64,000 bases of DNA. It comes from Adiantum capillus-veneris (Eukaryota > Streptophyta > Polypodiopsida > Polypodiales > Pteridaceae). The translations under genes and the position numbers were made by a program. The stretch spans positions 58,514,268 to 58,578,267 of the forward strand of contig CM043944.1 in assembly GCA_014529385.2 (NCBI GenBank), read 5' to 3'. Position 1 is the first letter of the stretch, and each line of letters starts with the position of its first letter. Below, in pieces: positions 45,591-57,886 of this stretch. The notes under the pieces are model-generated. The model did no database searches. It was not told the origin of the DNA and saw nothing but the letters and a program-made list of their open reading frames with translations.

Positions 45591-47520
45591 ATGGAGATGC
45601 TAGAACAATTGAAGCAGTTTATCAGCAATTTCAATTCTAATGAATTTGATAAAAACCAAGTAGTTGCAAATTTTCCACAAATGCTAGAATTAGTTCAGGG
45701 AGGTCTGTAGGAAGCGAAATCTATGGAGATAAAAAAACAGATTGATGATGTTGTAGAGCTAGCACTTGATTTTGTGTGGGAGCAGTACCATAATTTTGAG
45801 GGATATGATCGAGAAGTTTTTATTGCATGTTATCAAGACAAGATGAAGAGCCGAATTTCTAGAAAATTGGATGATTGCAACTTTTGAAGAGGTTGTAAAC
45901 TCGGATTTTAAAAGGCAGGTTCAAGAACTGGCAGAAGCATATCCCACATGGTAGGACTATTTTGCAGAGGAATTTATTTACAAAAGCTCAAGGATTCTAG
46001 GTCTGGAAATAAAAGATATTATTGAACAAAGCGAGGTTGTCTTCAATAAAGGTGAAGAAGATCAGATGCAGTTCCTCAACTATGATGAATTCTGGGAGCA
46101 TATTTTTGCAAGAAGTAAAGACAAAGAAAATGCTGAGCTGGAAGTAGAAGATTCAATTTCAGAGGAGCATATTTTGAGCAACGAAGACAAGGTATACGAT
46201 GGATTTAATTTTGAAATAGACTTATATGATTTTTTTTCAAAGATTGCTCACATGGATGCTACCTCCAATAATGGCTTTAGTGAAGACATAGACTGTAGAG
46301 CAAGTGGTTCACAAGATGCTGACCTTGACATGGGTTATTCTAAAGGGTTTCATCAAGCAGATGAGCCGCTACATGATATTGTTAAAATTATCATCATTAA
46401 AGCCGAGCAAGACACCATGTTTGCTGCAGATGAGTGCATAAGTAGAGCTATTATAGACATAATAGCTGATGAAGTGACCAAGATTGTGGACCTAGCACAG
46501 GATGAGCCTGAGGATGTCAATGAACCTATGATTGCTACTGACAATATGTTTGCAGATGCTGCTATCACAGAAGAGGATGCCATAATTGATGATTTTTTTT
46601 CTAGATCTGAAGGAGATGATTATTACAGTATAGAAGAGCTTTCTGATGCGTGTACCCCTTCAGAGGGGGTGCCAGATGAGGCTTTATAGTTCTATGATGG
46701 ATTTCTATGTAGCATGGATGCAAATGAGGAAGCAAAAGGTGACATGGATGAGTATGAAGATTGCCTAGATTATGCTGATTGTTGTGAACATATTATTGAT
46801 AGGGATTTTACATCTATGCTTGTACATGGGCTGCATGAAGAGATAACTTCTATAGTTTTGATTAATGTTGAGACTTCCAAGGGTGATTTTCCCAAGGATG
46901 CTATGGATGAAGATCTATAGGATAAAGCTGTTTTTCATGATCAAGATGAAATCCCAACAGGTAAAAATTCCTTTGATGATACAGGTCCAGAGACTCCCAA
47001 GGTTTTTCGTGATGGCTATGAAGCTAGAGGGGGTGATAATTCTAAATCATCCTTGAGACTGCAAAAAGTGCACAGGGTTATTTATTTTCTTGGACAATGT
47101 GCCAAATGTGGCTGGATTTGGATGCTATTCCTATTGATGCTTATGTCAATGATGTCCTGGCTTCTAGTAAAAGGGAGTCAGAATTCTTTAATGCTTGCTG
47201 GTAATAACCTTCAGTTGCCAAAAGTTTATGAGATGTGGGTGATGCACTATGCTTTAGGTGAAGCTCTAGTATATTGCGGAGCCCATCAATGCTATGTGAT
47301 CTCAATGGTGTTTAATCTAAGAGATTCTAAGGATGTTTGTAAGAAAAAATCAAAATGGATGGATACTATTAAGTATGCATAGTAGTTGCGTGCTATTTGA
47401 ACCAGGCGTAGCATATTTGCACAATAAATGCTTGATGTTGATTGATACATGAAATGTATGCTCATGTGGATATTATGATGCTCCAGTGTGTGGGCAATTT
47501 CTTATTATCCCATTTTGATC
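45591..47520 (+). pseudogene. Family B acidic ORF, copy B (unknown function)
   Basis: ATG 45591 (MEMLEQLKQF), the same start as copy A. After a stop and frameshift, the longest clean part is 46066-46689 (207 codons) with SEEHILSN, FSEDIDCRASGSQDADLDMGYS, and DDYYSIEELSDA, then 46714-46919 (DEYEDCLDYADC, TSMLVHGLHEE). Beyond 46920 the reading continues in pieces to about 47520 with YALGEALVYCGAH and CSCGYYDAPVCGQ. Overall strongly acidic with a conserved Cys-containing end. One TAG (CTG TAG GAA near 45707) faces CAA in copy A. It occupies the place of gag-pol but has no known domain. Confidence 0.5.
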
Positions 47521-48113
47521 CTAGGGGCTACTGAAGTGAAAGTTGCAGATGCAGAGGATACCAGATCTCTGTTGTAGTAGGTTGCATGATACAAGATTTT
47601 GGTTTCTAGATTATGCTAAGTCAACAGAGTTTTTGGTTATCCACTCAATAAGATTACATGGCTGGCTTCCAGTTGACTTCTTTGGACAATTGATGAAGTA
47701 TCTTCACGTCTTTTGAGTTGGTTCTACTACTAGAACTAGAAGTAAAGGACTTGAGGGCATTCCATGTGGAGACAGAGTAAGGCATACTTGAGCTTGGTGG
47801 GGTTCCGTAAAGCCAGCTTAATGGTCAAGCCGTATGCATCACTAACTAGAGCACTGGAGTCTGGCAGGGTTCACTAAACAGGTTTCCATAATTGAATGCT
47901 TTGTAGATACGGCTCAAATATTTCTCATGGGCAACTACCTAATGATTAAGCTAGAACACTGATGATAGGGTATAAGCCTTATTTTATTTTTCATGCGTTT
48001 ACCACTTACGTAAGTCTAATGATGATAGAGCTTAAGGTACCTACAACATATACAAAATGAAGTACAATTGGCACAGACTGGAGGCTGTGCAAGTTCAGAG
48101 GGGTTGGATGGCG
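47521..48113 (+). other. Family B 3' internal region, no gene
   Basis: Homologous to the matching part of copy A in inverted orientation; no ORF. Ends in the purine-rich GTTCAGAGGGGTTGGATGG before the 3' LTR. Confidence 0.5.
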
Positions 48114-48211
48114 TGCAGCTCCGCTCCCATGCTAAGAAAGATGCCACAAAAATGCACATCCAACTTATTTGAAGATTACCAAATTAATGATTAGTGATCA
48201 AGGCTTGTTAA

Positions 48212-49532
48212 CACTTGGTTGGTAACCTAACAGGACATAAAAGTGTCCTTTCAGGGTTTTGAAAAAAACCTCCAAAACCATAATAGATCCACTCATTTTG
48301 TAAAATCCTTTCATGAGGTTATAGTTCAAGGCCTACTACACATGGGAAAAATAAGAAACTTGTAAAATTTCTCATCTTTTGGTCACACCAAGCCTCCAAA
48401 GTTGATGGACCGGTACATTTTCATCAAAACAGTCATTTCTTACATTTTGTTGCATAAAAATAAGATTAGGGATTTTTGTAGGAATTGAGATAAATTCCCT
48501 AGTTAACTTCAATGGGTTGGTGATCAGAACATATGATTGCTTCTCACTCACTATTTTTTGTTTTGCCAAAAGAAATAGGTACAAAAAAGTTGAATTTTTA
48601 CCATTCTGCAAACCTATCATCAAAGTTTCTATAGCCACGCTCAATACAAATAATATATGCATGTTTTCTTAGTTCCCTATTGTCCTTTAGGTTCATACGG
48701 AGCCATGGAGCATGTCAAAAGAATAGTACATCTCTTACCAAGGGGAATCTTGGGGATAAAGATGAAGTACTAAATACAGCAAACATGAAAAAACTGGGTT
48801 CAACATTATGAGTTGTAAAATCCCATAGAAACTATTCAATATTTAGCCAAATTTGATCCTTATGACTAGATATGGTTACTACCTACAAAATGCATGTAGT
48901 TGTCACAAGAAACTAACAATATTGAAAAAGCTATACTTGATATACTAGAATGTTTCGTTTTCTTCTATAATTGAAAAAATCAACCATCGTTGTCTACTAT
49001 GAAAAATAGGGTATTAGGTGCCCCAAAACTCAAGGAATATTAGCTTTATGTTACAATATGCGACATAGAAAATCACAACTGCATTTGGATATCATGAAAG
49101 CCACCAAAAAAATCATAGAAGAGCTAAAATTGGCTAAACAACAGGAGTTGACAATTTTTGTAATTTGGTCATAACTTACAACTTTAACATTTATTTCTCC
49201 CTAGAAGCATCAAGACATGTTGAGGACTACTAAAGATAGTTCTCTAGCATTATGGACCTCACAAACATGAATTCTAGAGTGGTATAGTTGCAAAAAGTTG
49301 AAAAAAACCAAAAACAGGACCCGTTTTTTCACACAGTTTAGGTTGTGAAATGTTGTGCAAGGACAAGGTTAAAGATGGAATTGATATTCCAAAAAAATGT
49401 CGAGTTTTTTTCAGCTCATGAGACAACTTTTTAGACAGATAGCACCTCAAAATCCATTTTGAAACTCTTGACATAATTCAAGGAAAATGGTCACTTCACA
49501 GGACATAAAAGTGTCCCATTACCAACCTAGTG
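48212..49532. mobile_element. TTAA-target TIR element, copy 2
   Basis: 1321 bp, flanked by perfect TTAA at 48208-48211 and 49533-49536; the empty site is GTTAAC in the 5' LTR. Ends: CACTTGGTTGGTAA at left, CACTAGGTTGGTAA inverted at right. Terminal hairpins GGACA-TAAAAG-TGTCC at 48233-48248 and 49501-49516. Sequence matches copy 1 (23737) in the same orientation over its whole length. No transposase ORF. Confidence 0.88.
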
Positions 49533-51209
49533 TTAACAAGAAAAGTTTAATGACTAATATATGCCAGATGCAGATTTAAAGGGACAATTGATGCCTTAAT
49601 GATGTTAAAAAGGAGTATGCTTGAAGTGAGCACAAATGGGAGATTGTGATCTAGAATTGTAGTGCTTTAAGTGCTCTATCAGCCTGTCTTACGACTCGTT
49701 GATTCGAGCTATAGAGAGAAAGTTATGGCAGTTTGAAGTTTGAGTCAATTACAGATCCATACCGGATTGGGCAACTGCATCCAAGGGGAGAGAAATGAAA
49801 TGAATGCATGGGCCTGAAGTGATCACTTTGTGGAGTGTGTTGATCTTTTCAGATCAGTGATCGGAGTTACGGTTACCAGGATAGTGCCAGATTAAGATTC
49901 ACCGAGGGTCAGTTCCGTACCAGTTTGGTCCGCTCGACCGGTGTGCCATCTGGGAATTTTATAGCCTCAACAGGGTTTGTATGCATTCTATCCAGCTTGA
50001 GAGGTCTACTGGGATTTACGGCTTGTAAGGCAAACTCCGGCTTGATCAGATAATACGTCTTGAGGCCTGTGACAGTTGCCGGCAATGCTGAGCTTGATAG
50101 CTTTGGGATTATCTGAGAAGCTGATACAAGAAATTCACAACTGAGTGCAATGGTAATGCCTTCCTGCAAGTGCAATCACCTATACGTGTCTCTTAGAAGC
50201 ATGTGGCATTATTCGAGACGCTATGGACAATAAAATTGACGAGATGAAATTGTTAGTTGAGGGTTGCTGGAGGAATATTTCGTGCTTGGCAAGCTTGACT
50301 AACCATGCCTTGCTTAATATGCATTCCAAATGTGATTCCTTCTACTTGCATAGCATAGACTTGGATGAAATGTATGCCAAATGGGGTGCCCTTTAAGGGT
50401 CGTCCGCCAATTAGAGCCCAATGAACCCAAATGGCTGCCCACTATGGGAATTTTGGCCGCCCATTAATGCAAGAAGGGTTTTTTGTGTGGAGAGGAAAAA
50501 GCAAAACAATGGCATGGTGGGCAGGGCAGCGAGCAGAGACTGCGAAGGGGAAGATGAACTCGTCAAAGCCGAGGACATGCTCCAATGGCGACAACCATGG
50601 AACAAAATACTCCTAGCATGACATGGCAGACCTTTTGGATCTTGTCCAAGAGGGTTTCACGCGCCCAATGTCCGTCGACTACCACATCATTGAGAGATTT
50701 TTTATTCCCCTAGCAACGACGTTGATGTCGTTGATTAGGGAGGGCTATTAGCAAGTGAGATTGGGCATGAAGCAAGGAAGGAGAGGATTAGGGTAACAAA
50801 AGGAGGGCAAGGCAAGGTGGATAAGTACAAGAAGGAAAGACCATGGTGCTCAAGAAGCAGTAACAAGCAAAGCTCCTTCTCTCTCTCTCTCTCTCTCTCT
50901 CGTCATCAACTAACAAAACAAGCAAAGCTCTCTCTCTCTCTTTCTCTCGTCGTCAATGAGCAAGGCTTATCAAAGCAATAAAGGAGAATGAAGGTGGCTC
51001 CCTCTCTCATAAATAAGCAAGCAAGGTATCTCTCTCATCCAAGAGTAAGCTGGTTTCTTTCTGGGATCAGAAGCAAGGTCGAGCCCCGGTGTCGTTAACA
51101 GCCCGGTTAATCTGTAAAGGGAGCTAAATCCTATTTACCAATTGATCCAAGTGTTGATGCTTCTAACTACCCGCCTTGGCTAAGGATTAAGTTGTACTCA
51201 AAGCATTAA

Positions 51210-51811
51210 CACTAGACTTGTAATGAACCACAAAACTGGCTGAAGCCACAAAAATGGCTCACATCAGGATTCTAGTAAATGAAACATAACTTTTGTATAT
51301 GACATCAAAATTTCATGAAACTTCTTAATTATGGGTTCAAGGTATAAAACACGTTTCTACGTACAAAATTTACATGAAAAGCTCAGAAATAAAAATATAC
51401 TTTTCTAAAATTAGTAAATTTTACATAAAACTACACTTCACTACTTAACTTGGAGAAGTAAAAAATGTCGGCAGTCTTTGTATATGGATTAAAAAAGCTT
51501 GGTACATCTTTCACATACCTATTGAGGGAATTTTCAAAGAAGTTTGGGCTTGCTTAACAACGATTTGATTTACTTTCAAAAGAAAAAAGAAAAAAATTGT
51601 CCATCACTCAACACAAATTTGTTGTAGAAGATGGCAATGGAAAGACACCTTTAGACCTTCATTTAGCTCTATACTATTTTTTATCAACTCATATTGAGTG
51701 TTGGTCATAATTCCCTGAAACAGTTTTCTATTTAGATAACTAACATAGTGTTGGATTTTCTTTTTCAAAAGTCTCAAAAAGCCACAAAAGTGGCTAATTT
51801 TTTACAGGACA
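51210..51811. mobile_element. TTAA-target element, related shorter family
   Basis: About 600 bp inserted in the 3' LTR relative to the 5' LTR (site CATTAATC near 45420). Left flank TTAA (51206-51209) and left end CACTAGACTTGTAATG resemble copies 1 and 2. Hairpins AGCCAC-AAAA-GTGGCT lie near both ends (51244-51259 with one mismatch, and 51780-51795). The right terminus is eroded and its TTAA is not recognisable. No ORF. Confidence 0.65.
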
Positions 51812-51942
51812 AGCTCGATGAATTGAAGATTACAATATTTGCCAGATCTTTCAATGTCTCTTATTCTCTCTTTTTCACACCTCCCACAGCCAGAGGCCTG
51901 GCGTCTGCCCCGCTCATGTTTTGCACACATATCCCTCGACAG

Positions 51943-52160
51943 TGTCAAAGCCCAGCACACGGATGAAGGCTTCGGGGTACTCCTTGGTGCACATTGCAAT
52001 TTCACGCAGCACCGCAGCGGCATCTTGGCAGCCGAACATGGGCAGCTTCCACATCACCCAGTAGGCTTTGCATATATATTGGGGAGCTTTCCATCATGGC
52101 AAGCAACCCCCTCTTGTGACTCCTACCCAGTATCGCCCATCGTAATAGCCGTTGCCACGA
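51943..52160 (-). pseudogene. rbcS: rbcS central segment (Rubisco small subunit), disrupted
   Basis: Minus strand: GNGYYDGRYW near 52150-52125, then [21 protein letters not shown] and [12 protein letters not shown] down to 51943, unmistakable small-subunit sequence (the YYDGRYW and WKLPMFG boxes contact the large subunit). A 61-bp insertion (52064-52124) flanked by an 8-bp direct repeat splits YW. Upstream, EFVKIGSVYKSSF is joined by a one-base frameshift. Transit peptide and N-terminus are not found; LINE sequence begins near 52260. Family B follows directly at 51942. Confidence 0.9.
52064..52124. other. 61-bp insertion in rbcS with 8-bp flanking repeat
   Basis: ACCCAGTA occurs at 52056-52063 and 52125-52132. 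The 61 bases between them interrupt codons for YWVMW. They have no obvious terminal inverted repeats. Confidence 0.7.
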
Positions 52161-52279
52161 AAGAGCTCTTATACACGCTCCCAATTTTAACAAATTCAAT
52201 GTCTGCATAGGCTGCATTGTTCAAAATCCCGTTTGGTACAAGAGGATATGTCCACCATCTGGACCTAAGCATTCAAAGA

Positions 52280-54350
52280 CAACAAGTCCCCAGCTAGAGC
52301 CTCTAGCAAGGCTGTCAAACTCCTGTAGGATTATCTTATCAAGACCAAAAAAGAGTTCACTCAAGTTAGGAGAAAACGAAACGAGAGAGCCTACGAGGAG
52401 TTAGCCAGACGAGTCTTGTCCCCAGACTCCCTCTAGTCAGTTGGAGATCTCTGAGCTTGGAGCTAGGATCAAGATGGAAGAAGATACTGGTTTGAAGAAT
52501 GCCTCTCTCTTCTTCAAACAATGATGGGTAGGCAAGGTTGATAGACCTACCAAGAAGATGTTGAAGTCTATTAGAAGAAAGAATGTGAAGGAGAAAATCC
52601 CTCTCTTCAAATCAGAAGCCACCATCTCCACCAAAACCCAAAACCTTGATTATGCCAGGAACCACTTCTCCAAGATGTTTCCCCCTCCCCCACGGGAAAA
52701 AGTTTCACTTGAGATATTCGATGCTCAAATTTAAGTCCTCTCTCATAGTCTGAAAGGTATCAGCCCCCAAGAAGCAGATAGGGCTGACTTACCGCTCTCT
52801 CTTACTGATATCTACTTGGCTATAGATAGCCTCAAACCTAACAAGACTCATGGCCTGGATCGGCTCTTGGCAGAATTATACTCTACCTTCAATGAACTCA
52901 TTTCACCCCACTTGCTTGATCTTTGGGAAGAATTTGTATCCCATCAAGATCTCCCTTATTCTATCAACACAGGAGTCATCAAATTGCTCCACAAGAGGGG
53001 TGCTAAGGATAAGATAACTAATTGGAGTCCCTAACAATGCTGAGCACAACCTATAAGATATATGCCAAATCCATTGCTAATAGAATCAGAATCAATCTTA
53101 TGAAGTGGTTATCTAGCAAACAAAAAGGTCTCATCAAAAGAAGGAAACTTCTGGAGGCATCCATCTCTCTCTGGGAAGGATTAGAATACGCAGCTGAATC
53201 TAGGCAGGACTTTATCTTCTTCAAGATTGAGTTTGACAAAGCCTACGACTGTCTAGAATGCTCCTTCATCCTACAATGTCTTGAGGTCATGGGGTGTGGA
53301 CCTGGACTTATCTCCTATGTCAAAACACCGTTTTGAAATGCTAGAGCTAGGGTGGCCCTCAATGGACAATTTTCTAACGTCTTCAAGTTAGCCTGCTCAG
53401 TTTGACAAGGCTTCCCCATTGCTCCTTTGTTGTTTGTTATTTGTGTTGACCATCTCAAATGTCTAGTCAAAGATCAAATTAGAAGAGGTCTGATTAAAGG
53501 TATTAACCTCCCCAACTCATACCAATCTCAATGCTTGTCTCAATTTGTGGATAACAAGAATGCTATTTTGGCCAATCAAGAACCCTCCATTCGTGATTTT
53601 TGGACTGCCATGGAGTTATTTTTCCAAGCATGTTGGTCCAAGGCCAACCACTCCAAAATAGGCATCTTATCGCAGTCCCCCTCCCAGTTTGGCTAACGGA
53701 CACAGAATGAAAACAGATACAAGAAGAAAAGCTTTTCAAGCTACTAGGTATACCCATGGAGTTTGGAGTGTCTCTTAAAGACAGATGGGATAAAGTGTGT
53801 GATCAGTTTTGTTCAAAATTGAGCAGATGGATAGGCTTCCAACATTCACTTGCCAGCAAGGTTTAGGTAATCAATCATTTCCTTAATGCCTATGTTATAT
53901 TCTTCTTTGGTTGTTGAAGACTAGCCAACACCCACATGTATAGAATAGCAAAACTTGTAGGAACATTCGTTGGGTTGGAGACCCCTTTGTCACCAAGATG
54001 ATGATTTTGATTACGGGAATTTCTCTGGCTAATTAAGGAGCCTCTCCTGACACCATGGAAAAAGTGTTGACTAGAGAGGAGGGGGGGAAACAACAAGATA
54101 TTGAAATCGCTCATTTGGAGTCAAGGATCCACTAAGGAAACTACTTCCTTACACTTATACAGTAGGAGATAGATGCCCTCCCGACTCCTATGGCTATCGA
54201 TGCTTAGATTCTAGTCGGAAAGCCAATTGTAATGCTTTGATGTATTGATTCTAGTCTTGTCTTGATGTAGTGCTTCTAGTCATATCCCTCTGACTGGCTT
54301 GACAACCCTAAGATGTAATTTTCTTGTTCTCTCTAATGTATTTTCATAGC
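52280..54350 (+). pseudogene. LINE (L1-type) reverse transcriptase relic 1
   Basis: Plus strand, 5'-truncated, several frames. The RT region starts with DSLKPNKTHGLDRLLAELY (52825) and continues LPYSINTGVIKLLHKRG, STTYKIYAKSIANRI, FKIEFDKAYDCL (53220), QGFPIAPLLFVICVDHLK and reaches the catalytic box as QFVDN (53541-53555) where FADD is expected. A 62-bp local duplication (CTAAGATGTAA, 54309 and 54371) lies near its 3' end. Intact relatives copy their own RNA at the insertion site. Inactive by frameshifts and the altered box. Confidence 0.85.
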
Positions 54351-54990
54351 GTTTTTTTTTTTGAAAGCTCTAAGATGTAAATTTTTTGTTCTCTCTAATA
54401 TATTTTCATCCACATGAGGATGGTGAGGTCCCATGGCAGTTAAGCAAGAGAGAGAAGTGGAAGAGGAAATTTGGAGTATCGGCAAGGGGCACCCTCCTAC
54501 CAGTGGATAGTTTACCAGATACTGAAAAAAGCACAAGTGTTTGGTGAGGAGAAAACTTAGCAAAGCTGTAATCTCATCCCATATAAGGGGCACCTTTTGT
54601 ACTACATAGGGGATCCTAGCCTGGAGGCTTGCATCAGGCTATGCCTATAGAGCGCTGAGTGTTTTTTGGGTTTTTTTGCAAGAGTGGGGGGATGAGCCTG
54701 AGATGATGAGAGAACATCTTGTACAAGTATTTTTTAGTGTGCTCAAGGTTTCATAACAATTTCTCAAGCATCATCTCCCCTACTCCCTTCTCTACTTCTT
54801 CTGCTTATGTGTGATGGTGCTAGTGTGTGTGAGTAGGTGAGTCCCTTGGGCCATTTTTTGTGTACAAAGAGAGAGGTGTTGAGTGTGGCAATGATTTGTG
54901 GGCTGAACTAAGTTGTGAATGTTTGTGGTTTGCTAATCATAGCAGGTGTGAGTGTGTGGTGTTGATGGTGTGTGATTAAGTGCGTGTTTG
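54351..54990. other. No gene recognised between the two LINEs
   Basis: GT-rich stretch (54800-54980) with many TGTG steps. No supported ORF. Confidence 0.4.
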
Positions 54991-54999
54991 CTCTTAGTA

Positions 55000-57886
55000 G
55001 CACTACTGTATGGGACTTGTTTGGCTCAGATCTTTGGAGCGCTTTTTAGTACATCCTACACACAGGAGAGATGCCTGATAGCATGAGTGAGGGTCTGATT
55101 TACCTCATTCCCAAGCAGGGTGTCTCATTGGATGAGATTCAAAAGCGGTGGCCCATCACCATCCTCAACTCAGCCTACAAAATTATTGCCAAGGCTCTCA
55201 GTTTGAGGATTCAACCACTTCTAGAGAGCATTATACATGGGACACATACAAGTTTTGTCAAGGAGTGTAGTATCCTTGACAATATCTTTATGTTTTGCGA
55301 GCAATTTGCCCTCGTGCACCTCCGTGGTGAGGATCTGGTGATACTTCTTCTCGATTTTGAGAAGGCCTAAAATAGAGTTGATTGGAACTTTTTTGAGGGC
55401 ACTCTACGCAGGATGGGATTCTCATATTCCTGGATTGGAGGTGTGTTAGCTCTTTACAAACGGTCACACAATCAAGTACTTTTGGCAGGTGGTAGAGGAG
55501 ATCGCTTCATGCTCACACATTTGGTCAAATAGGGTTGTCCTCTCACCCCCTTCCTCTTTCTGTTCTATGCTGAGGAGATGAGCATATTTTTGGTTTTACA
55601 GCATGTTCTTCTATGTGGCTTAACGCTCCCTATTCGGGGCGACGAGCTACTGGATGTTGAGTTTGCAGACGACTCAGCTTTGTACTTGGAGGGCCAAGAG
55701 GCCAACCTTCACAGGTGTGAGCAGGCTCTTGAGACCTTTTATTGTTCATCAAGCACACTAATCAACTGAAGAAAGACAATGGCTTCCTCGGTTGGTAGTG
55801 TTACTACGCCTGATTGGCTGCCAAGTGAGGGTTTCAGATGGATTCCCCTAGGGACTTGTCTTTTAGGTTGGTTTGGGCTTGTCTTCTGAGCAGCAGATTG
55901 CTCCCCTCCTCTTGTTCATCAGGAGGAAGCTGTTACATTGGAACTGCGCACTACTTTCTTTGGCAGGCAGAGTTGTAGTGGCCAACGAGATGTTGTTGGC
56001 TACTATGTGTTACATCACATCTTGTTGTATCTTTTCAAGTTCCTACATCAGCCAGGTAGAGAGGATGATCAAGAAATTCCTTTGGTCATGGTGCAACACT
56101 CAAATAGCTCGAGCAAAAGTGGCCTGGCAGGTCATCACTCTTCCTTGTTCTCAGGGGGACCTGAGAAGCCCTAGAAAGGAATTTTTTGCTTCAGCGGCTT
56201 AGTGCTAGAGTGCCTTAGGCTGGATGCCCTTGGAGACCTTCGACCATATGGATATTCACAGAGATGTGCACAATTGCCATGAGAAGGAGACTGGAGGTCT
56301 GTGAGTTTACTCCGCTCCTAGGAGCAGTTGAGGAGAGGCCTGGAGCAGCACCAGCCTACTTGCATGAAGGAGCGTCTGCGACAATCCGTTGTTCGGAACC
56401 CCATGGTTAGCACTCAGAGAGGCCACTTGGTTGGTAGTAGGATGCATGCTTCTTGGGGTCCCATGGTAGAGGGTGCAGCATGCACCTTAGGCGACTAGCT
56501 GCAGTTCTCAGGCTTATCAGAGGAGCTTCAGAGAATCTAGCTACATGGCATGAGAGGGGTGTAGAGCATGTGTCAGGACATCACAGAGGCAATACCAGCT
56601 CAGTGGCTCACACCTCTAGAGTCAGCAGCCGAAGATGGATGGGGGTCTTCCCGCGACTGGAGGTCCTCATCGCAGTTTGGGCTAGCTCAGAGACTGTACC
56701 TTCCCTGTCTTTTGAGCTACTAGGCAAGGGTCGTTTACACCAAGTTTTAGTTGAGGCCCCACAGGTTGCAGAGTGTTGTTTTTAGAGGACCCGAGTTGTG
56801 GGCACCTGTGGGAGTACTTGTGTCATAGATCTTGACCTAAGAGCTCTTCAGAATGGCCATTGGAGGCTGTGGGCTTGGGAGAGTTGTCTACTGGCACAAG
56901 TGCAGTGGGATCCTGAAGAGTGGTTTTGACGGGATCCTTTTGCGTCAGCCGACCATCCAAGTGTCGCTTTCTTTCAGTACATTGTTAGACTAGGACGTCA
57001 TATATTGGCAGCATGGAGAGAGGCTCATCCTGTTATAGGAACTCATTGGCAGGAGGAGGGTCTCACAAATGAGTTCTTGTCAGCTTTTTGAGCGAGGTTG
57101 TTCTACGCCAGACAGCTGCAGCTAGTCACTTTGTTCCAGTGCTAGTTGCACATAGAGGTACAGCAGTGGGGAAGTTGCTTGTACAAAGTGGTCTCTTGGC
57201 AACATGCACAGCTTGTGGCCATCCTGTGGAGAGTCAATGTCATTGTCTTTAGGACTATCGTATGGCACATCACGTTTGGCTTCATGTCCTTTGGTTGATT
57301 CCAAATTTTTTCCATAGCACGACAATACACTTGGGGGGCAGCTTCTTCGTCCAATCTCACGGGCCCGGCAGTACAATTTGAGCTATCCTCCACCAGCAGG
57401 ATGATAGTGATCCAGGGGGGTCGACCTACACTCCAGCCCGCTACACAGCCTACTCCACAAGAGTAGTGCAGTGAGAGAGAGGAGTGTTGGGAGCTCATAT
57501 GCGGCCTGATACTGGTTCATCTGGGAGGCCCGATGCTTCTGCATCTTTGGGACTCTCCGTGTACACCAACAGAGACAATTTGAGATCTTTGGCTAGAGTT
57601 GATCCATACTCTCAAGGGATAGTTTGAGAGACTCCACGGCAGCTCCGATCGCATGCGGGAGCATAGAGAGGCTTTCCTTCGACTCTGGCGCCCTCCGCCT
57701 TTCTTCAGCATGGTCTGAGATGGCACTACCATCCACTTGTGTGGCTTTCCCCTCCTCCCATCTCCAAATTTAGCCTCATTGTACCTATGTTGTTTTTTCA
57801 TTGGTAGAGTCTCCCCTTATGATTGTTGTAGCCCTCTTTTCCCTTCATTAACTAATAGAAGGATCTTTTTCTCGGGGAAAAAAAGT
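55000..57886 (+). pseudogene. LINE reverse transcriptase relic 2, different family
   Basis: Plus strand. RT begins near 55010 (WDLFGSDLW, MPDSMSEGLIYLIPKQG), continues NSAYKIIAKALSLRIQPLL, LDFEKA (stop) and RVDWNFFEGTLRRMGF, CPLTPFLFLFYAEEM and the intact catalytic box FADDSAL (55662). Downstream to 57700 a GC-richer decayed C-terminal region carries pieces in several frames. The 3' end is AACTAATAGAAGGATC plus a short A run near 57880-57886, a typical LINE tail. Truncated at the 5' end; the join near 55000 has no visible TSD. Sequence differs enough from relic 1 to be another lineage. Confidence 0.85.

Larger units (their letters stand above)
43410..51942 (+). mobile_element. Family B LTR element, copy B, inserted in rbcS
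   Basis: Structure: 5' LTR 43410-45545, PBS, acidic ORF from 45591, purine-rich stretch, 3' LTR 48114-51942 with two nested insertions. TSD TGTCA at 43405-43409 and 51943-51947. No RT, integrase or protease is recognised, so it looks non-autonomous; LTRs of about 2.1 kb are long. The LTR end is ...CGACA, followed by one unexplained G before the right TSD. Confidence 0.85.
48114..51942 (+). repeat. Family B 3' LTR, copy B (with two insertions)
   Basis: Begins TGCAGCTCCGCTCCC, ends CTCGACA(G). Without 48212-49536 and about 51210-51811 its length is near 1.9 kb, comparable to the 5' LTR. Contains CT runs at about 50877-50950. Confidence 0.8.
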
